From the NCBI GenBank assembly GCA_964482325.1, contig CAYZXD010000008.1:20649-84648 (forward strand): a stretch of 64,000 bases of DNA, in the 5' to 3' direction. Shown in pieces: positions 27,254 through 36,581 of this stretch. Each line of letters opens with the position of its first letter. Positions within the stretch are counted from its first letter, which is position 1. Origin of the DNA: CAYZJV01 sp964482325. GTDB taxonomy: Bacteria > Spirochaetota > Spirochaetia > Sphaerochaetales > Sphaerochaetaceae. The notes below the pieces were generated by a model. That model was not told the origin of the DNA. It saw nothing but the letters and a program-made list of their open reading frames with translations, and searched no databases. The position numbers were made by a program, and so were the translations under genes.

Positions 27254-28412
27254 GCGGCTGTTCGCTCAACTGATGTGAGTTATGCCGTTCAGCCCGACGC
27301 TGTACACGCGCAGAACGTCTTTTAGCTCGTTCCCGGGCACGGCGCCGCTCTTCTTCTATGGTTTTACGATACGTCTTCCCACTTCCGATCATCACCGCGA
27401 TAGGCTTCAGCGATTGGACGTTGGCACACACAATCTGCAATACACTGGTGATCGGCACGGCCAGGAACATGCCGGCGACACCCCAGATATACCCCCAGAA
27501 AGAGAGTGAAACTAAAATCACGAAGGGGCTGAGATTCAATTGCACACCCTGGATTCGAGGATCAAGAATATTGCCCAGCACGGTCTGAATGGAAATCATC
27601 AGGACCGCCACGTAGATGATATTTGCCCAGTTGGGAAAAAACTGCAAAAGTGCCATGACGATAGTCATCACCGTAATAATAATTGAACCGATGCTGGGAA
27701 TGAAGTTGAGGATAAAGGCAAGCACACCCCACATGATGGCAAAATCAAGTCCGGTTGCCAGACAGGCAAGATAAAAAAGAACACCCGTGGCGATACTGAT
27801 CACGGCCTTGAGCAGCAGATATTTCGATATTTGCCGATTCACCCGTTCAAACAGCACCGCTACCCGCATTCCTTTTCCCCGAGGAGCTGCAATTTTCAGT
27901 TTTGGTATCAGTGATTGACGCTCCAGGAGGAGAAACAGGACAAAGATATAGATCAGGGAAGCGGTTGAAACCACACTGATCGCTTTTTCACTAACGGAAC
28001 TGAGTGAACTGAGGATGATACCCTGCCAGTCAAAGTTGATGTACGTGAGAAAACTGGTCCCCGCATCCAGATCCAGCAATTCAGCAAGCCATGCATCAAT
28101 TACGGTAAATCTTCGGATGTACATCGGCAACCGTTGCACTAGCCGATCTATGGTGAAAAAAAAGAACCATCCGGCAAAGAGCAGAATAACCAGCAGCAGG
28201 AGCATGGCGATAACCACTCCAAGCCACCGTGGAACCTTCATTTTCTCCAAACGGTTGAGAAACGGATTCAACAAAAGAAACAGAAATACCGAAATCACCA
28301 GGGGTAAAGTCACCGATCCGGCTATCTTCAAAGCAGCCGCAACAGCAATAAATGCGAGAATGATAAGTGCGGTTTTTGCTGCATCTTTCGGTTTTTTTTC
28401 CTGTTCCAACAT
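27246..28412 (-). CDS. AI-2E-family transporter (PerM/YdiK-like)
   Basis: A 388-residue membrane protein with about seven hydrophobic segments and the family marks PLVISVFLFLLLNPFLNRLE and FILNFIPSIGSIIITVM. Members export autoinducer-2, ions or other small molecules; the role is not predictable. The last ~35 residues are very basic (RRRARERAKRRSARVQRR), perhaps a nucleic-acid or phospholipid contact. I chose ATG at 28412: its -10 (TATAGT) ends six bases upstream, so the mRNA is leaderless. It overlaps the glycosylase gene by eight bases. Confidence 0.85.
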   Translation of the reverse strand: MLEQEKKPKDAAKTALIILAFIAVAAALKIAGSVTLPLVISVFLFLLLNPFLNRLEKMKVPRWLGVVIAMLLLLVILLFAGWFFFFTIDRLVQRLPMYIRRFTVIDAWLAELLDLDAGTSFLTYINFDWQGIILSSLSSVSEKAISVVSTASLIYIFVLFLLLERQSLIPKLKIAAPRGKGMRVAVLFERVNRQISKYLLLKAVISIATGVLFYLACLATGLDFAIMWGVLAFILNFIPSIGSIIITVMTIVMALLQFFPNWANIIYVAVLMISIQTVLGNILDPRIQGVQLNLSPFVILVSLSFWGYIWGVAGMFLAVPITSVLQIVCANVQSLKPIAVMIGSGKTYRKTIEEERRRARERAKRRSARVQRRAERHNSHQLSEQPHE

Positions 28413-28418
28413 GTTCTT

Positions 28419-28447
28419 ACTATATGCCAGCTTGGATAATACTGCAA
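28419..28447 (-). promoter_or_regulatory. Promoter of the AI-2E transporter gene (leaderless)
   Basis: Minus strand: TTGCAG (28447-28442), 17-base spacer, TATAGT (28424-28419), six bases, then ATG. The region is shared with the divergent methyltransferase gene. Confidence 0.65.
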
Positions 28448-28468
28448 TATCTGTTATGAAAAGGGCAT

Positions 28469-29191
28469 ATGGAAAAGAACGCAAATCTTGCCCGAATACG
28501 CATTGTACTCGTAGAACCTCAGGACGGAGCAAACATCGGATCTGTCTGCCGGGCGATGAAGACGATGGGAATACATGATCTGGCGATCACCGGTGATAGA
28601 GAGTATGACGATAATCGTGTAAGAACACTGGCTCTGCATGCATACGACTTGTATGAACAGCATACGCGATACCAAACCCTGCAGGAAGCACTTGCGGACA
28701 GTGTTCTTTCGGTAGGCGCATCACGTCGACGTGGGAAGAATCGGAAATACTTTGCGCTTCTTCCTGAGCAGCTCGCCCAACGGATTGGGGATACCGGCCC
28801 AGGGCGTATTTCGATCGTTTTCGGTCGGGAATCTGACGGCCTGACCGATGCAGAATTGCATTTGTGCCATATGGGAGTACGCATACCCACCAGTGAGTCA
28901 TTTCCCAGCCTCAACCTCGCCCAGGCAGTCCAGATTATTACCTATACCCTATTCAGAGAACTGGGACCTGCCGCCGGATTTGAACCGATATCCGAAGACC
29001 GTCTTCAGCATCTTGTAGGGACCATCGATGACACCTTCACCCGTATCCAATTCTACAAACAGCATGAACAGGAACAGGTAAAACGGTTTTTTCGCGATAT
29101 CCTGGCCCGGGCGACACTCAGTGAAGGGGAAGCGAAACGACTGGAAAAAATGGTCATCAAGGTAGGACGCCTCAAAGTTCATAAATCCTGA
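28469..29191 (+). CDS. TrmJ-type tRNA/rRNA 2'-O-methyltransferase
   Basis: A 240-residue SPOUT-class enzyme: VEPQDGANIGSVCRAMKTMG (motif 1), FGRESDGLTDAELHLC (motif 2) and IPTSESFPSLNLAQAVQI (motif 3), which form the trefoil knot that binds S-adenosylmethionine. The TrmJ branch methylates position 32 of tRNA; the C-terminal helical extension fits TrmJ rather than TrmH. AAAAGGG lies just before the ATG. The glycerophosphodiesterase gene follows after 11 bases. Confidence 0.87.
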   Translation: MEKNANLARIRIVLVEPQDGANIGSVCRAMKTMGIHDLAITGDREYDDNRVRTLALHAYDLYEQHTRYQTLQEALADSVLSVGASRRRGKNRKYFALLPEQLAQRIGDTGPGRISIVFGRESDGLTDAELHLCHMGVRIPTSESFPSLNLAQAVQIITYTLFRELGPAAGFEPISEDRLQHLVGTIDDTFTRIQFYKQHEQEQVKRFFRDILARATLSEGEAKRLEKMVIKVGRLKVHKS

Positions 29192-29202
29192 GGAGGACGT
29201 GT

Positions 29203-30018
29203 ATGCATCAGCATAGAGAACCGTTTCTGAATCCGATGCCGCGGGTAATCGCACACCGTGGAGACAGCCATCACTTTCCGGAAAATACGCTGGAGGCTTT
29301 TACCAGCGCCGTATCAATGGGTATCGATGTTATTGAAACTGATGTACACCTGTCGCGGGACGGTTCAGTAGTAATCTGGCACGACGATACCCTTGAACGA
29401 AACACCGATGGTGTCGGCAAGGTTGAAGATCATACTCTGGCAGAGTTGAAACAGCTCGATGCCGGCTACACTTTCACACGCGACGGCGGTAACACGTTCC
29501 CATTCAGAGGAAAACAGGTACAGATCGCTACACTTGATGAGGCATTACAAGCGTGCCCTGACCAGCGATTTAATGTCGATTTGAAAAGTACCGATCCAGC
29601 CATTGTTGATGCTTTTGCATCCGTGGTGCACAACCATCAGGCTGAAGACCGTATCCTCTGTGCCTCGTTTCACCTGCAGAATCTGCAGCTGATACGCAAA
29701 CGCAACCCGCGTATCCTTACCAGCCTCACCACGCGGGAAGTACTTCCGCTCCTACTGAAGCAGAAACTGCATCTCCTTCCTGCTGTATTGCATACAGAAA
29801 AAACCACCGTATTTCAGATTCCGGTGAGACAATGGGGAATTCAGGTCGTGACAGATGATTTTATCAAGGCTTTTCACCAACGAAATGCAGTAATCCAGGT
29901 GTGGACCATCAATGACGAACACCAGATGCGCACCCTGTTCAAACAGGGGGTCGACAGTATTATGACTGACGACCCCGCAACGGTAATTCGCGTTGCAAAC
30001 GAGCTCTCACTGTGCTGA
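29203..30018 (+). CDS. Glycerophosphodiester phosphodiesterase
   Basis: A 271-residue TIM-barrel enzyme of the GDPD/UgpQ family, with IAHRGDSHHFPENT, GIDVIETDVHLSRDG and WHDDTLERNTDG carrying the His/Glu/Asp catalytic and metal residues. No signal peptide is visible, so it acts in the cytoplasm, releasing glycerol 3-phosphate from glycerophosphodiesters. AGGAGG precedes the ATG. The stop is one base from that of the convergent nagB. Confidence 0.9.
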   Translation: MHQHREPFLNPMPRVIAHRGDSHHFPENTLEAFTSAVSMGIDVIETDVHLSRDGSVVIWHDDTLERNTDGVGKVEDHTLAELKQLDAGYTFTRDGGNTFPFRGKQVQIATLDEALQACPDQRFNVDLKSTDPAIVDAFASVVHNHQAEDRILCASFHLQNLQLIRKRNPRILTSLTTREVLPLLLKQKLHLLPAVLHTEKTTVFQIPVRQWGIQVVTDDFIKAFHQRNAVIQVWTINDEHQMRTLFKQGVDSIMTDDPATVIRVANELSLC

Positions 30019-30019
30019 A

Positions 30020-30838
30020 TTATTCGGGAACCACCAGACATTCAGGAGCTAAATAAGGCCCTTCAATATCTTTAAAATACCGGTAGGTACCAACCTTCAG
30101 CTCAACTGCAGCAGCTTCATCGCAGATGATCATCGATTTCGGATGCAATTGCAGAGCGCTGCAGGTCCACCCATGATTCACCGGACCTTCAACCGCCGCC
30201 TGCAGTGCCCGGGATTTATTGTGTCCGTTGGCCAGCAATATCACTTCCTGCGCACTCATCACGGTCTGCACTCCAACGGTAATAGCAGTTTCCGGCACTT
30301 TGGAAATATCGTTATCGAAAAACCGGGAGTTCATAACCTTCGTATCATACGTCAGAGTTTTTACCCTGGTACGTGATTGCAGTGAAGAAAAGGGTTCATT
30401 GAATGCAATATGCCCATCAGCACCGATACCGCCAAGGAAAAGATGCACTCCACCATATTCGGCAATCTTCTGTTCATACGCGATGCATGCAGCGACCACA
30501 TCAGGGGCATTCCCATCAGGAATATGCACATGATCCCGTGGAATATCGACATGACTGAACAGATGATCCCACATAAATGCATGATAACTCTGCGGATGAT
30601 CCTCGGGAAGCCCGATATACTCGTCCATATTAAACGTAACGACGTTTTTAAAGGAAAGATATCCCTCCCGGTGCATGGCTATTAACTGCTTGTAGGTCCC
30701 GATAGGAGACGAGCCAGTCGGTAAACCGAGCACAAACGGATTCGATTCTGTGGGTGCATACTCCTTGATGGTTTTAGCGATATAACGAGCAGCCCAGCAG
30801 GATAGTTTTTCATAATCAGGTTGAATAATAAGACGCAT
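30020..30838 (-). CDS. nagB: Glucosamine-6-phosphate deaminase
   Basis: A 272-residue cytoplasmic enzyme converting glucosamine 6-phosphate to fructose 6-phosphate and ammonia. It shows LGLPTGSSPIGTYKQL, TFNMDEYIGL (catalytic Asp) and GGIGADGHIAFNEP, typical of NagB. I chose ATG at 30838, which has GGGG six to seven bases upstream. It has its own promoter in the 77-base gap behind mnmA. The rest of the amino-sugar pathway is not in the window. Confidence 0.93.
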   Translation of the reverse strand: MRLIIQPDYEKLSCWAARYIAKTIKEYAPTESNPFVLGLPTGSSPIGTYKQLIAMHREGYLSFKNVVTFNMDEYIGLPEDHPQSYHAFMWDHLFSHVDIPRDHVHIPDGNAPDVVAACIAYEQKIAEYGGVHLFLGGIGADGHIAFNEPFSSLQSRTRVKTLTYDTKVMNSRFFDNDISKVPETAITVGVQTVMSAQEVILLANGHNKSRALQAAVEGPVNHGWTCSALQLHPKSMIICDEAAAVELKVGTYRYFKDIEGPYLAPECLVVPE

Positions 30839-30868
30839 AGATTCCCCCTTCACCTGTGTATGGTTTCA

Positions 30869-30897
30869 TTAAACCACGGAAAAGGATGGGATACAAG
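30869..30897 (-). promoter_or_regulatory. Promoter of nagB
   Basis: Minus strand: TTGTAT (30897-30892), 17-base spacer, TTTAAT (30874-30869). A small hairpin (TGGTTT-AATG-AAACCA) overlaps the -10. Confidence 0.5.
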
Positions 30898-30915
30898 CGT
30901 AGAGAAATCAGGAAG

Positions 30916-31977
30916 CTATCGGATTACCCCACCGCCGAGAACTACATCATCCTGGTAAAATACGACTGACTGGCCGGGCGTTACCGCTTTCTGCATCTCG
31001 GCAAACCGCACAGAAACCGAACCGTCGGTATTCGGGGCCACAATCGCTGCTTTCGGCACACCGGTCGAACGGATTTTAGCCTGTACCTCACACGGCTTTT
31101 CCAGATGGTTCACTGCAATCCAGTTCAGCTGATCAGCTTCCAGAGAATTTTTGAACGTATCCTCTTCATGTCCAACCACTACGATATTTTCCTTTGCATC
31201 AACTCCGATTACATACCACGGTCGTCCACCGGAGACACCTAAACCCCGTCGCTGCCCGATGGTGTACCGCCAATACCCTTCATGCTCACCCAATTTGTTT
31301 CCCTGCATATCGACAATCGGACCGGTCTTTGCTTCCGTCTGGAGCAGATCACTGTAGTCTCCACTGTAGAAATCCTGACTCTCTTCCTTCTCGTCGGTAA
31401 AAAAGCCATGCTCTTTACAGATCGAACGCGCATCAGCTTTGGTAAGGGTCCCGAGGGGGAACATAATCTCGGCAAGTTGCTGCTGAGTAAGACGGTAGAG
31501 GAAATACGATTGATCCTTACGGATATCAACCGCTTTTTTCAATACAAACCGTGAACCCTGCTGTGCCACCTGTGCATAATGCCCGGTAGCAAATCGATCA
31601 AACACAATTCCCGATTCCCGGGCGATTTTCGGCAATGCACCGAATTTAATCATACTGTTGCACCAGATACAGGGATTCGGAGTACGTCCGGCAAGATATT
31701 CATCCTTGAAATCTTCAAGTACAATCTGTTCATACTGCTCTGCACAATCAAGCACATGGTATTCAATACCGAGCATCTTGCTGATACGACGTGCCTCTGC
31801 AATATCTTCCTCTTCATTAGGGCCAAAACAGGCATTCTTATTCAATTCACCGGAAAAGGGATTTCCAGCTCGCCAAATCGACATCGTCACTCCCACTACT
31901 TCATGCCCGGCATGTTTCAGTAGTAATGCAGCTACCGATGAGTCGATACCCCCGCTCATTCCTACAAGAACCCGCAT
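30916..31977 (-). CDS. mnmA: tRNA 2-thiouridylase MnmA, variant with CxxC
   Basis: The 353-residue protein has the PP-loop MSGGIDSSV and the MnmA blocks TPNPCIWCNSMIKFG, TGHYA and RKDQSYFLYRL, so it should thiolate U34 of Lys, Glu and Gln tRNAs. The active site differs from E. coli MnmA: residue 103 is Cys (giving C103-x2-C106) and the second catalytic cysteine motif (SQ-x-I-C-F) reads SQDFYSGDY, with no Cys. An insert with Cys50 (NACFGPNEEED) is present. This pattern recalls Fe-S-dependent thiolases. GGAGG precedes the ATG. tRNA-Asp lies just upstream. Confidence 0.88.
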   Translation of the reverse strand: MRVLVGMSGGIDSSVAALLLKHAGHEVVGVTMSIWRAGNPFSGELNKNACFGPNEEEDIAEARRISKMLGIEYHVLDCAEQYEQIVLEDFKDEYLAGRTPNPCIWCNSMIKFGALPKIARESGIVFDRFATGHYAQVAQQGSRFVLKKAVDIRKDQSYFLYRLTQQQLAEIMFPLGTLTKADARSICKEHGFFTDEKEESQDFYSGDYSDLLQTEAKTGPIVDMQGNKLGEHEGYWRYTIGQRRGLGVSGGRPWYVIGVDAKENIVVVGHEEDTFKNSLEADQLNWIAVNHLEKPCEVQAKIRSTGVPKAAIVAPNTDGSVSVRFAEMQKAVTPGQSVVFYQDDVVLGGGVIR

Positions 31978-32014
31978 ATATCCTCCAGGGTTTTACCCTT
32001 CTCTGTTCAGACAA

Positions 32015-32046
32015 CAAGACCGCTCCAGATATCCGGAGCGGTCTTG
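32015..32046 (-). terminator. Terminator after tRNA-Asp
   Basis: CAAGACCGCTCC, eight-base loop, GGAGCGGTCTTG: a perfect 12-bp stem. On the minus strand TTGTCTGAAC follows, a weak T-rich tail. It lies directly behind the tRNA 3' end. Confidence 0.7.
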
Positions 32047-32048
32047 GA

Positions 32049-32122
32049 CGAGAGTGACGGGACTCGAACCCGCGATCTACGGCGTGACAGGCCGTCGCGA
32101 TAACCAGCTTCGCTACACCCTC
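32049..32122 (-). tRNA. tRNA-Asp (GTC)
   Basis: Seventy-four-base cloverleaf: acceptor GAGGGTG/CACTCTC with discriminator G (typical of Asp), anticodon stem ACGGC/GCCGT around CTGTCAC (anticodon GTC), T-loop GGTTCGAGTCC. CCA is not encoded. Confidence 0.95.
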
Positions 32123-32137
32123 ATCATCAGCAAGGAG

Positions 32138-32166
32138 AAACTACAACGTAGCGTGATTTTTGTCAA
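32138..32166 (-). promoter_or_regulatory. Promoter of tRNA-Asp
   Basis: Minus strand: TTGACA (32166-32161), 17-base spacer, TAGTTT (32143-32138), about 15 bases before the tRNA. Confidence 0.65.
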
Positions 32167-32246
32167 CACCCCTTTTGCTATTTCTCGCTCTTTTCAATTG
32201 CTCCCCATGGGAGACTTCAGTATACTGCAACCTACAGGGAGGGTCT

Positions 32247-33155
32247 ATGCAACTGGCAATAATGGAATTCTTCCAGCATATTTCATCACCGCAACTCGAT
32301 ACAGCAATGCAGTATATCACCATGCTCGGCGAAGAAACTCTGTTCATCATCGCCACCTGCACCTGCCTTTGGGCCATGTCAAAACATCGAGGGTTTGTTC
32401 TTTTTTCCACCCTGTTCACCGCATTGATCGGGACGGGAATACTCAAAGCGACCATCCGGGCACCGCGTCCATTCCAGGTAATCGCGGAAATTGAGGGAAA
32501 ACGACTTGCTACTGCTACCGGATATTCATTTCCCAGTGGACATACCACCGGTGCCGCCGCTTTCTACAGCGCCCTCGGTCGCACGATAGGAAGAAAATGG
32601 ATCTCCGCAGTCTGCGCTGCGATTATTCTTCTTGTGGGCATCTCACGTATGTACCTTGGGGTACACTGGCCAATTGATGTCTTCGGCGGCCTGGCACTGG
32701 GAATCACGGTCACGTTCGTCACCACCAGATGGTATGCCTCACTGTTCACGAGAAAGGCACGTCTTGCGAAATTTTGTGCAGCTGTCGGTATCATCAGCAG
32801 TACTTCTGCTCTGCTCCTGGCAATTCTGCTGGAGACGGGAATTGCAGATCCCGTCGGCTTTACCGATCTTCTGAAATTAATGAGCCTATCATCTGGAGGA
32901 TATCTGGGATTCCTCTGGGAAGAGCGACATATCCGATACAGTACTGCAGGATCACGTACAACAAAACTGGTACGCGTTCTGGCAGGAATCGGGGTGATAT
33001 TAGCCATTCAGGGATTGAAAGCAATTCTCCCCGATCTCTATATCTCCACCGTTTTCCGATACGCATCTATCGGGCTGTGGATTACCGCACTCTATCCGTT
33101 CCTTGGTACCCGTATCCGTATCGGGACAACAACGCTGTTCACTCGCGAGAGCTGA
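32247..33155 (+). CDS. PAP2-family membrane phosphatase
   Basis: A 302-residue membrane protein with the three PAP2 phosphatase motifs: KATIRAPRP, FPSGHTTGAA and SRMYLGVHWPIDV. It would dephosphorylate a lipid phosphate, for example phosphatidate or undecaprenyl pyrophosphate, at the membrane. The C-terminal third adds four more hydrophobic segments. I chose ATG at 32247 with GGAGGG upstream. A TATACT (~32219) is a likely -10. Its stop abuts the topA stop with no gap. Confidence 0.88.
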   Translation: MQLAIMEFFQHISSPQLDTAMQYITMLGEETLFIIATCTCLWAMSKHRGFVLFSTLFTALIGTGILKATIRAPRPFQVIAEIEGKRLATATGYSFPSGHTTGAAAFYSALGRTIGRKWISAVCAAIILLVGISRMYLGVHWPIDVFGGLALGITVTFVTTRWYASLFTRKARLAKFCAAVGIISSTSALLLAILLETGIADPVGFTDLLKLMSLSSGGYLGFLWEERHIRYSTAGSRTTKLVRVLAGIGVILAIQGLKAILPDLYISTVFRYASIGLWITALYPFLGTRIRIGTTTLFTRES

Positions 33156-35741
33156 TTATCTTTTTTTACGTGAGCGCTTGGCAGGTTTTGCAGATTTTGA
33201 TAATTCAATCATCTGCTCTCGTGTCAGATCAGATAACCGTGATTCGTCATGCTTCATCTCTTTGGGAAGATAAAAATTGAGATCACCGATCTTCCCGTAG
33301 AATCCATACCTGCCGCTGTAGACACCTAATCGCTTCCCTTCATGCTCACCAAAATCAACCACCGGTTCTGCATTACTCCCCGATTTTGCCGATTTTCCAT
33401 TCTGTTTCGGAGCGGCAAGCAGTTTCAACGCCTCTTCAAGTGTCACGGTGAACACTGCATCGATATCGCCAAGCGAACGAAACTCTTTTTTACATCCCAC
33501 ATACGGACCGTACGGCCCAAGTTGAGCGATAACCGGGTCCCCTGACTCGGGGTGACGGCCTAATTCGCGGGGAAGTCTGAGAAACTTGAGAATCTCTTCA
33601 CAGGTCATACTCTCAGGCTCTCTGCCTTTCGGCACACTGAATCGCTTTGGTTTCGGATGCTCCTCAGTTTTTTCTCCCAGTTGGAAGTAGGGACCGAACC
33701 TGCCGGTGAGAAGAAATACCGGGAGACCGGTTGTATCGTCAACACAAATCGGTTCAGGTCCATCAGCATTATTTTTTTTGAGCTCAAGCAGTTTTTGTAT
33801 CTCCGATTCAGTCAGCGTCCCGGGGAACATCGAATCAGGGAGCGAAACCGAAGTGGCTGTCTCCTGCTCTGCGGCTGCACTTACATAGGGACCGAACTTT
33901 CCAATCATGACATAATATGCATCTGAAATATGAGGGAGCTGAATCCGTTTTGCTTCTGCCGGCTTCACTTGTTCGATTTTCTGTGCAACCTGAAGGGCAA
34001 GCCCCTGATCTCCTTCATAGAATTTTTTCAGGAAGTCAAGCCGATCTACCTTCCCTTCTGCTATCCCGTCAAGGGCATCTTCCATTTTTGACGTAAAATT
34101 GTAGTCGACAAGATGAGAAAAATGATTTTCTAACAACTGCACTACCGCAAATCCAACGAAGGTCGGTACTAAAGCTGTCCCTTCCTTCACTACATACCGC
34201 TTCTCAAACAGCTTATCAATGATCGTTGCATAGGTCGAAGGACGACCAATCCCTTTCTTTTCAAGTTCCTGTACCAAAGTGGCTTCAGTAAAACGGGCGG
34301 GGCTCTTAGTTTCATGTCCCTGAGGATCAACGGAATCCACCGCTAAGACTGTCTGCTCCTGCAACTCGGGTAACAACCGTTCGGTATCTTCCAACGCTGA
34401 TTCCGGATCATCTTTTCCTTCAACATACACTCGGATAAACCCGGGGAAGATAATACGATTACCGGTTGCGATGAACTGAGCATCACCGACTGCAATTTTT
34501 ACGGAGGTGGTAGCTTTCACCGCTTCCGCCATTTGGCTTGCCAGTGTCCGTTTCCAGATAATTTCATACAACGCATACTCGATCCCATGCAATCCACTTG
34601 CTTCAGGATGGACGAAGGACTCTCCGGCAGGCCTGATTGCCTCATGAGCTTCCTGAGCAGAAGAGCTCTTCGTCGCATACTGACGTGGCGAGGGAGAAAG
34701 ATAATCGAGACCGAATAACGACCCTGCGGCATCACGTGCACCTCTGATGCCCTCCTGGCTTAAGGTCGGCGAGTCAGTTCTCATGTAGGTAATCAGTCCA
34801 CTTTCGTACAGCTTCTGCGCAATCCGCATAGTATCTTTAGCACTGAGCCGCAGTTTCCTGCTTCCCTCCTGCTGTAAGGTTGAGGTGATAAACGGAGGTG
34901 CAGGTCGTTGTTTCTTTTCCTTTTCATCAACAGAAATGACCTGCCAGGTCTGCTGAGCAAGCTGCTGGGCCAGCTCAGTCGCCTGAGCTTCATCAAGCAC
35001 AAGCGGATGTTTATGTGCTGCAACCTTACCGGTTTCAGCGTCAAAATCCTTTCCGGTGGCAATGCGACGACCATCCACTGACTCGAGTCGGGCTTCAAAC
35101 GATTGTTGCTTCGTATCCCCTTTCCGATATAATTGTGCTTTCAGATCCCAAAACGAGGCAGAAACGAAGCGCATGCGCTGTCGTTCCCGTTCAACTACCA
35201 TTCGCAAGCCGGGAGACTGCACCCGACCGGCTGAGAGTTTCTGCTGGGACAGTTTCCGCCATAACACCGGCGATAGTGAGTATCCAAACAATCGATCCAA
35301 GACTCTTCGTGCCTCCTGCGCATGAACCAAGGCCATGTCCAAATCCCGACCATGATCGAGTGCATGCAGGATCGCTTTACGGGTGATCTCGTGAAACACC
35401 ATCCGTTGATAGGGCACCTTCGGCTTCAACAACTGCAGCAGATGCCAGCTGATACTCTCTCCTTCCCGGTCCTCATCAGTAGCCAGGAGCAATTCGCTGC
35501 TGGTAGCAAGCTCGCTTTTTATCTCTCTGATGATTTTTTCTTTTCCCTTCGATACAACGTACTTGGGTTCATAATCATGCTCGACATCAATAGCGAGATC
35601 TTTTGCCGGCAAATCACGTACGTGCCCGTTGCATGCAATAACGGCACAGTGATCAGGGAGAAACTTCCTGATGGTTCGTGCTTTAGTGGGAGACTCAACA
35701 ATAATGAGCATCTTGCCTTCGGTTGTCTGTTTTTTTGCCAT
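33156..35741 (-). CDS. topA: DNA topoisomerase I
   Basis: An 861-residue type IA topoisomerase that relaxes negative supercoils. The TOPRIM domain is intact (LIIVESPTKA and DEDREGE, residues ~13-95), the active Tyr is Tyr319 in LITYMRTDSP, and SAGRVQSPGLR is present. The C-terminal ~250 residues consist of topo C-terminal repeats with the G-x-Y-G-P-Y / RFGPYF theme and have no C4 zinc fingers, followed by a Lys-rich tail (SAKPAKRSRKKR). AAGGA lies seven bases before the ATG. It converges on the PAP2 gene with abutting stops. Confidence 0.96.
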   Translation of the reverse strand: MAKKQTTEGKMLIIVESPTKARTIRKFLPDHCAVIACNGHVRDLPAKDLAIDVEHDYEPKYVVSKGKEKIIREIKSELATSSELLLATDEDREGESISWHLLQLLKPKVPYQRMVFHEITRKAILHALDHGRDLDMALVHAQEARRVLDRLFGYSLSPVLWRKLSQQKLSAGRVQSPGLRMVVERERQRMRFVSASFWDLKAQLYRKGDTKQQSFEARLESVDGRRIATGKDFDAETGKVAAHKHPLVLDEAQATELAQQLAQQTWQVISVDEKEKKQRPAPPFITSTLQQEGSRKLRLSAKDTMRIAQKLYESGLITYMRTDSPTLSQEGIRGARDAAGSLFGLDYLSPSPRQYATKSSSAQEAHEAIRPAGESFVHPEASGLHGIEYALYEIIWKRTLASQMAEAVKATTSVKIAVGDAQFIATGNRIIFPGFIRVYVEGKDDPESALEDTERLLPELQEQTVLAVDSVDPQGHETKSPARFTEATLVQELEKKGIGRPSTYATIIDKLFEKRYVVKEGTALVPTFVGFAVVQLLENHFSHLVDYNFTSKMEDALDGIAEGKVDRLDFLKKFYEGDQGLALQVAQKIEQVKPAEAKRIQLPHISDAYYVMIGKFGPYVSAAAEQETATSVSLPDSMFPGTLTESEIQKLLELKKNNADGPEPICVDDTTGLPVFLLTGRFGPYFQLGEKTEEHPKPKRFSVPKGREPESMTCEEILKFLRLPRELGRHPESGDPVIAQLGPYGPYVGCKKEFRSLGDIDAVFTVTLEEALKLLAAPKQNGKSAKSGSNAEPVVDFGEHEGKRLGVYSGRYGFYGKIGDLNFYLPKEMKHDESRLSDLTREQMIELSKSAKPAKRSRKKR

Positions 35742-35830
35742 GAATCAGTCCTTATCGAGCGCTGCCGACAACAGGTCGTGCGACCGGCAGGAACTACAGT
35801 TATAGGAATTGCCGGACGTTTTGTCAACGA

Positions 35831-35860
35831 TTGACAGCGGTAGGAGAATCTGCACACAAT
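35831..35860 (+). promoter_or_regulatory. Promoter of the LiaF-like gene (leaderless)
   Basis: TTGACA (35831-35836), 18-base spacer, CACAAT (35855-35860), six bases, then ATG at 35867. Confidence 0.65.
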
Positions 35861-35866
35861 GCCGGT

Positions 35867-36580
35867 ATGAAACAAAATACCGCCAGATTACTTGTTGGCA
35901 TGATCATCATTCTTGCCGGTCTTTCACTCATTTTGAAGGCTTCCGGCATTGAATTCAATCTCTTCTTTACCGGGTGGTGGGCAGCCGTGATGGTAGTGTT
36001 TGCCGTTCTGTCTATCGTACGGGGTAATGTCGGACCGGGGAATTTTGCTCTGCTGATTGCCGGAATATGGCTCCTTGCAGATCAACGGGGATGGATTCCC
36101 CAATCATTCAATACCGTCTACATCCTGGGAGCTGGTATTATTGGATTCGGACTGTTGTTTCTCTTCGGCCCGAAAAAAGAACCGAAGGAATCGGAAAGAC
36201 CAAGAGAAGCACCCCACCGGCAGAAACAGAGAGCACCAGGTGGTAACCAATCTGATGACTCGCCGAGTTATACGGCGATTTTCTCCGGACAGGATATCCG
36301 TACCAGAGCCACTGCCTTCACGGGAGCCTCCCTGTTTGCTTTGTTCGGCGGTCTGACGATCGATGCACGTGATGCGCTCATTACGCACGACTGTATCATT
36401 GATGCAACGGCACTTTTTGGCGGCATAGAAATCCGATTGCCTAAAACGGTACGCGTTCAGGTGCGCGCTACCCCGTTATTCGGCGGAGTGGATGATAAAA
36501 CCAAAGCACCGATTGATCCCAATGCCCCGATAGTAACCATTCGATGCCTTGCGGCCTTCGGTGGTGTCGATATTCTGTAG
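35867..36580 (+). CDS. LiaF-like membrane protein (cell-wall stress response type)
   Basis: A 237-residue protein. Residues ~1-95 contain four hydrophobic segments like the LiaI/LiaF membrane region; a Glu/Lys/Arg-rich linker follows (~100-130). The C-terminal ~100 residues form a beta-helix-like repeat domain (LFALFGGLTIDARDA, TALFGGIEIRLPK, ATPLFGGVDDK, AAFGGVDIL) as in LiaF and VraT. In Firmicutes such proteins sense cell-envelope stress with a two-component system; none is adjacent here. The ATG is placed at the expected transcript start and lacks a Shine-Dalgarno sequence. Confidence 0.8.
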   Translation: MKQNTARLLVGMIIILAGLSLILKASGIEFNLFFTGWWAAVMVVFAVLSIVRGNVGPGNFALLIAGIWLLADQRGWIPQSFNTVYILGAGIIGFGLLFLFGPKKEPKESERPREAPHRQKQRAPGGNQSDDSPSYTAIFSGQDIRTRATAFTGASLFALFGGLTIDARDALITHDCIIDATALFGGIEIRLPKTVRVQVRATPLFGGVDDKTKAPIDPNAPIVTIRCLAAFGGVDIL

Positions 36581-36581
36581 C

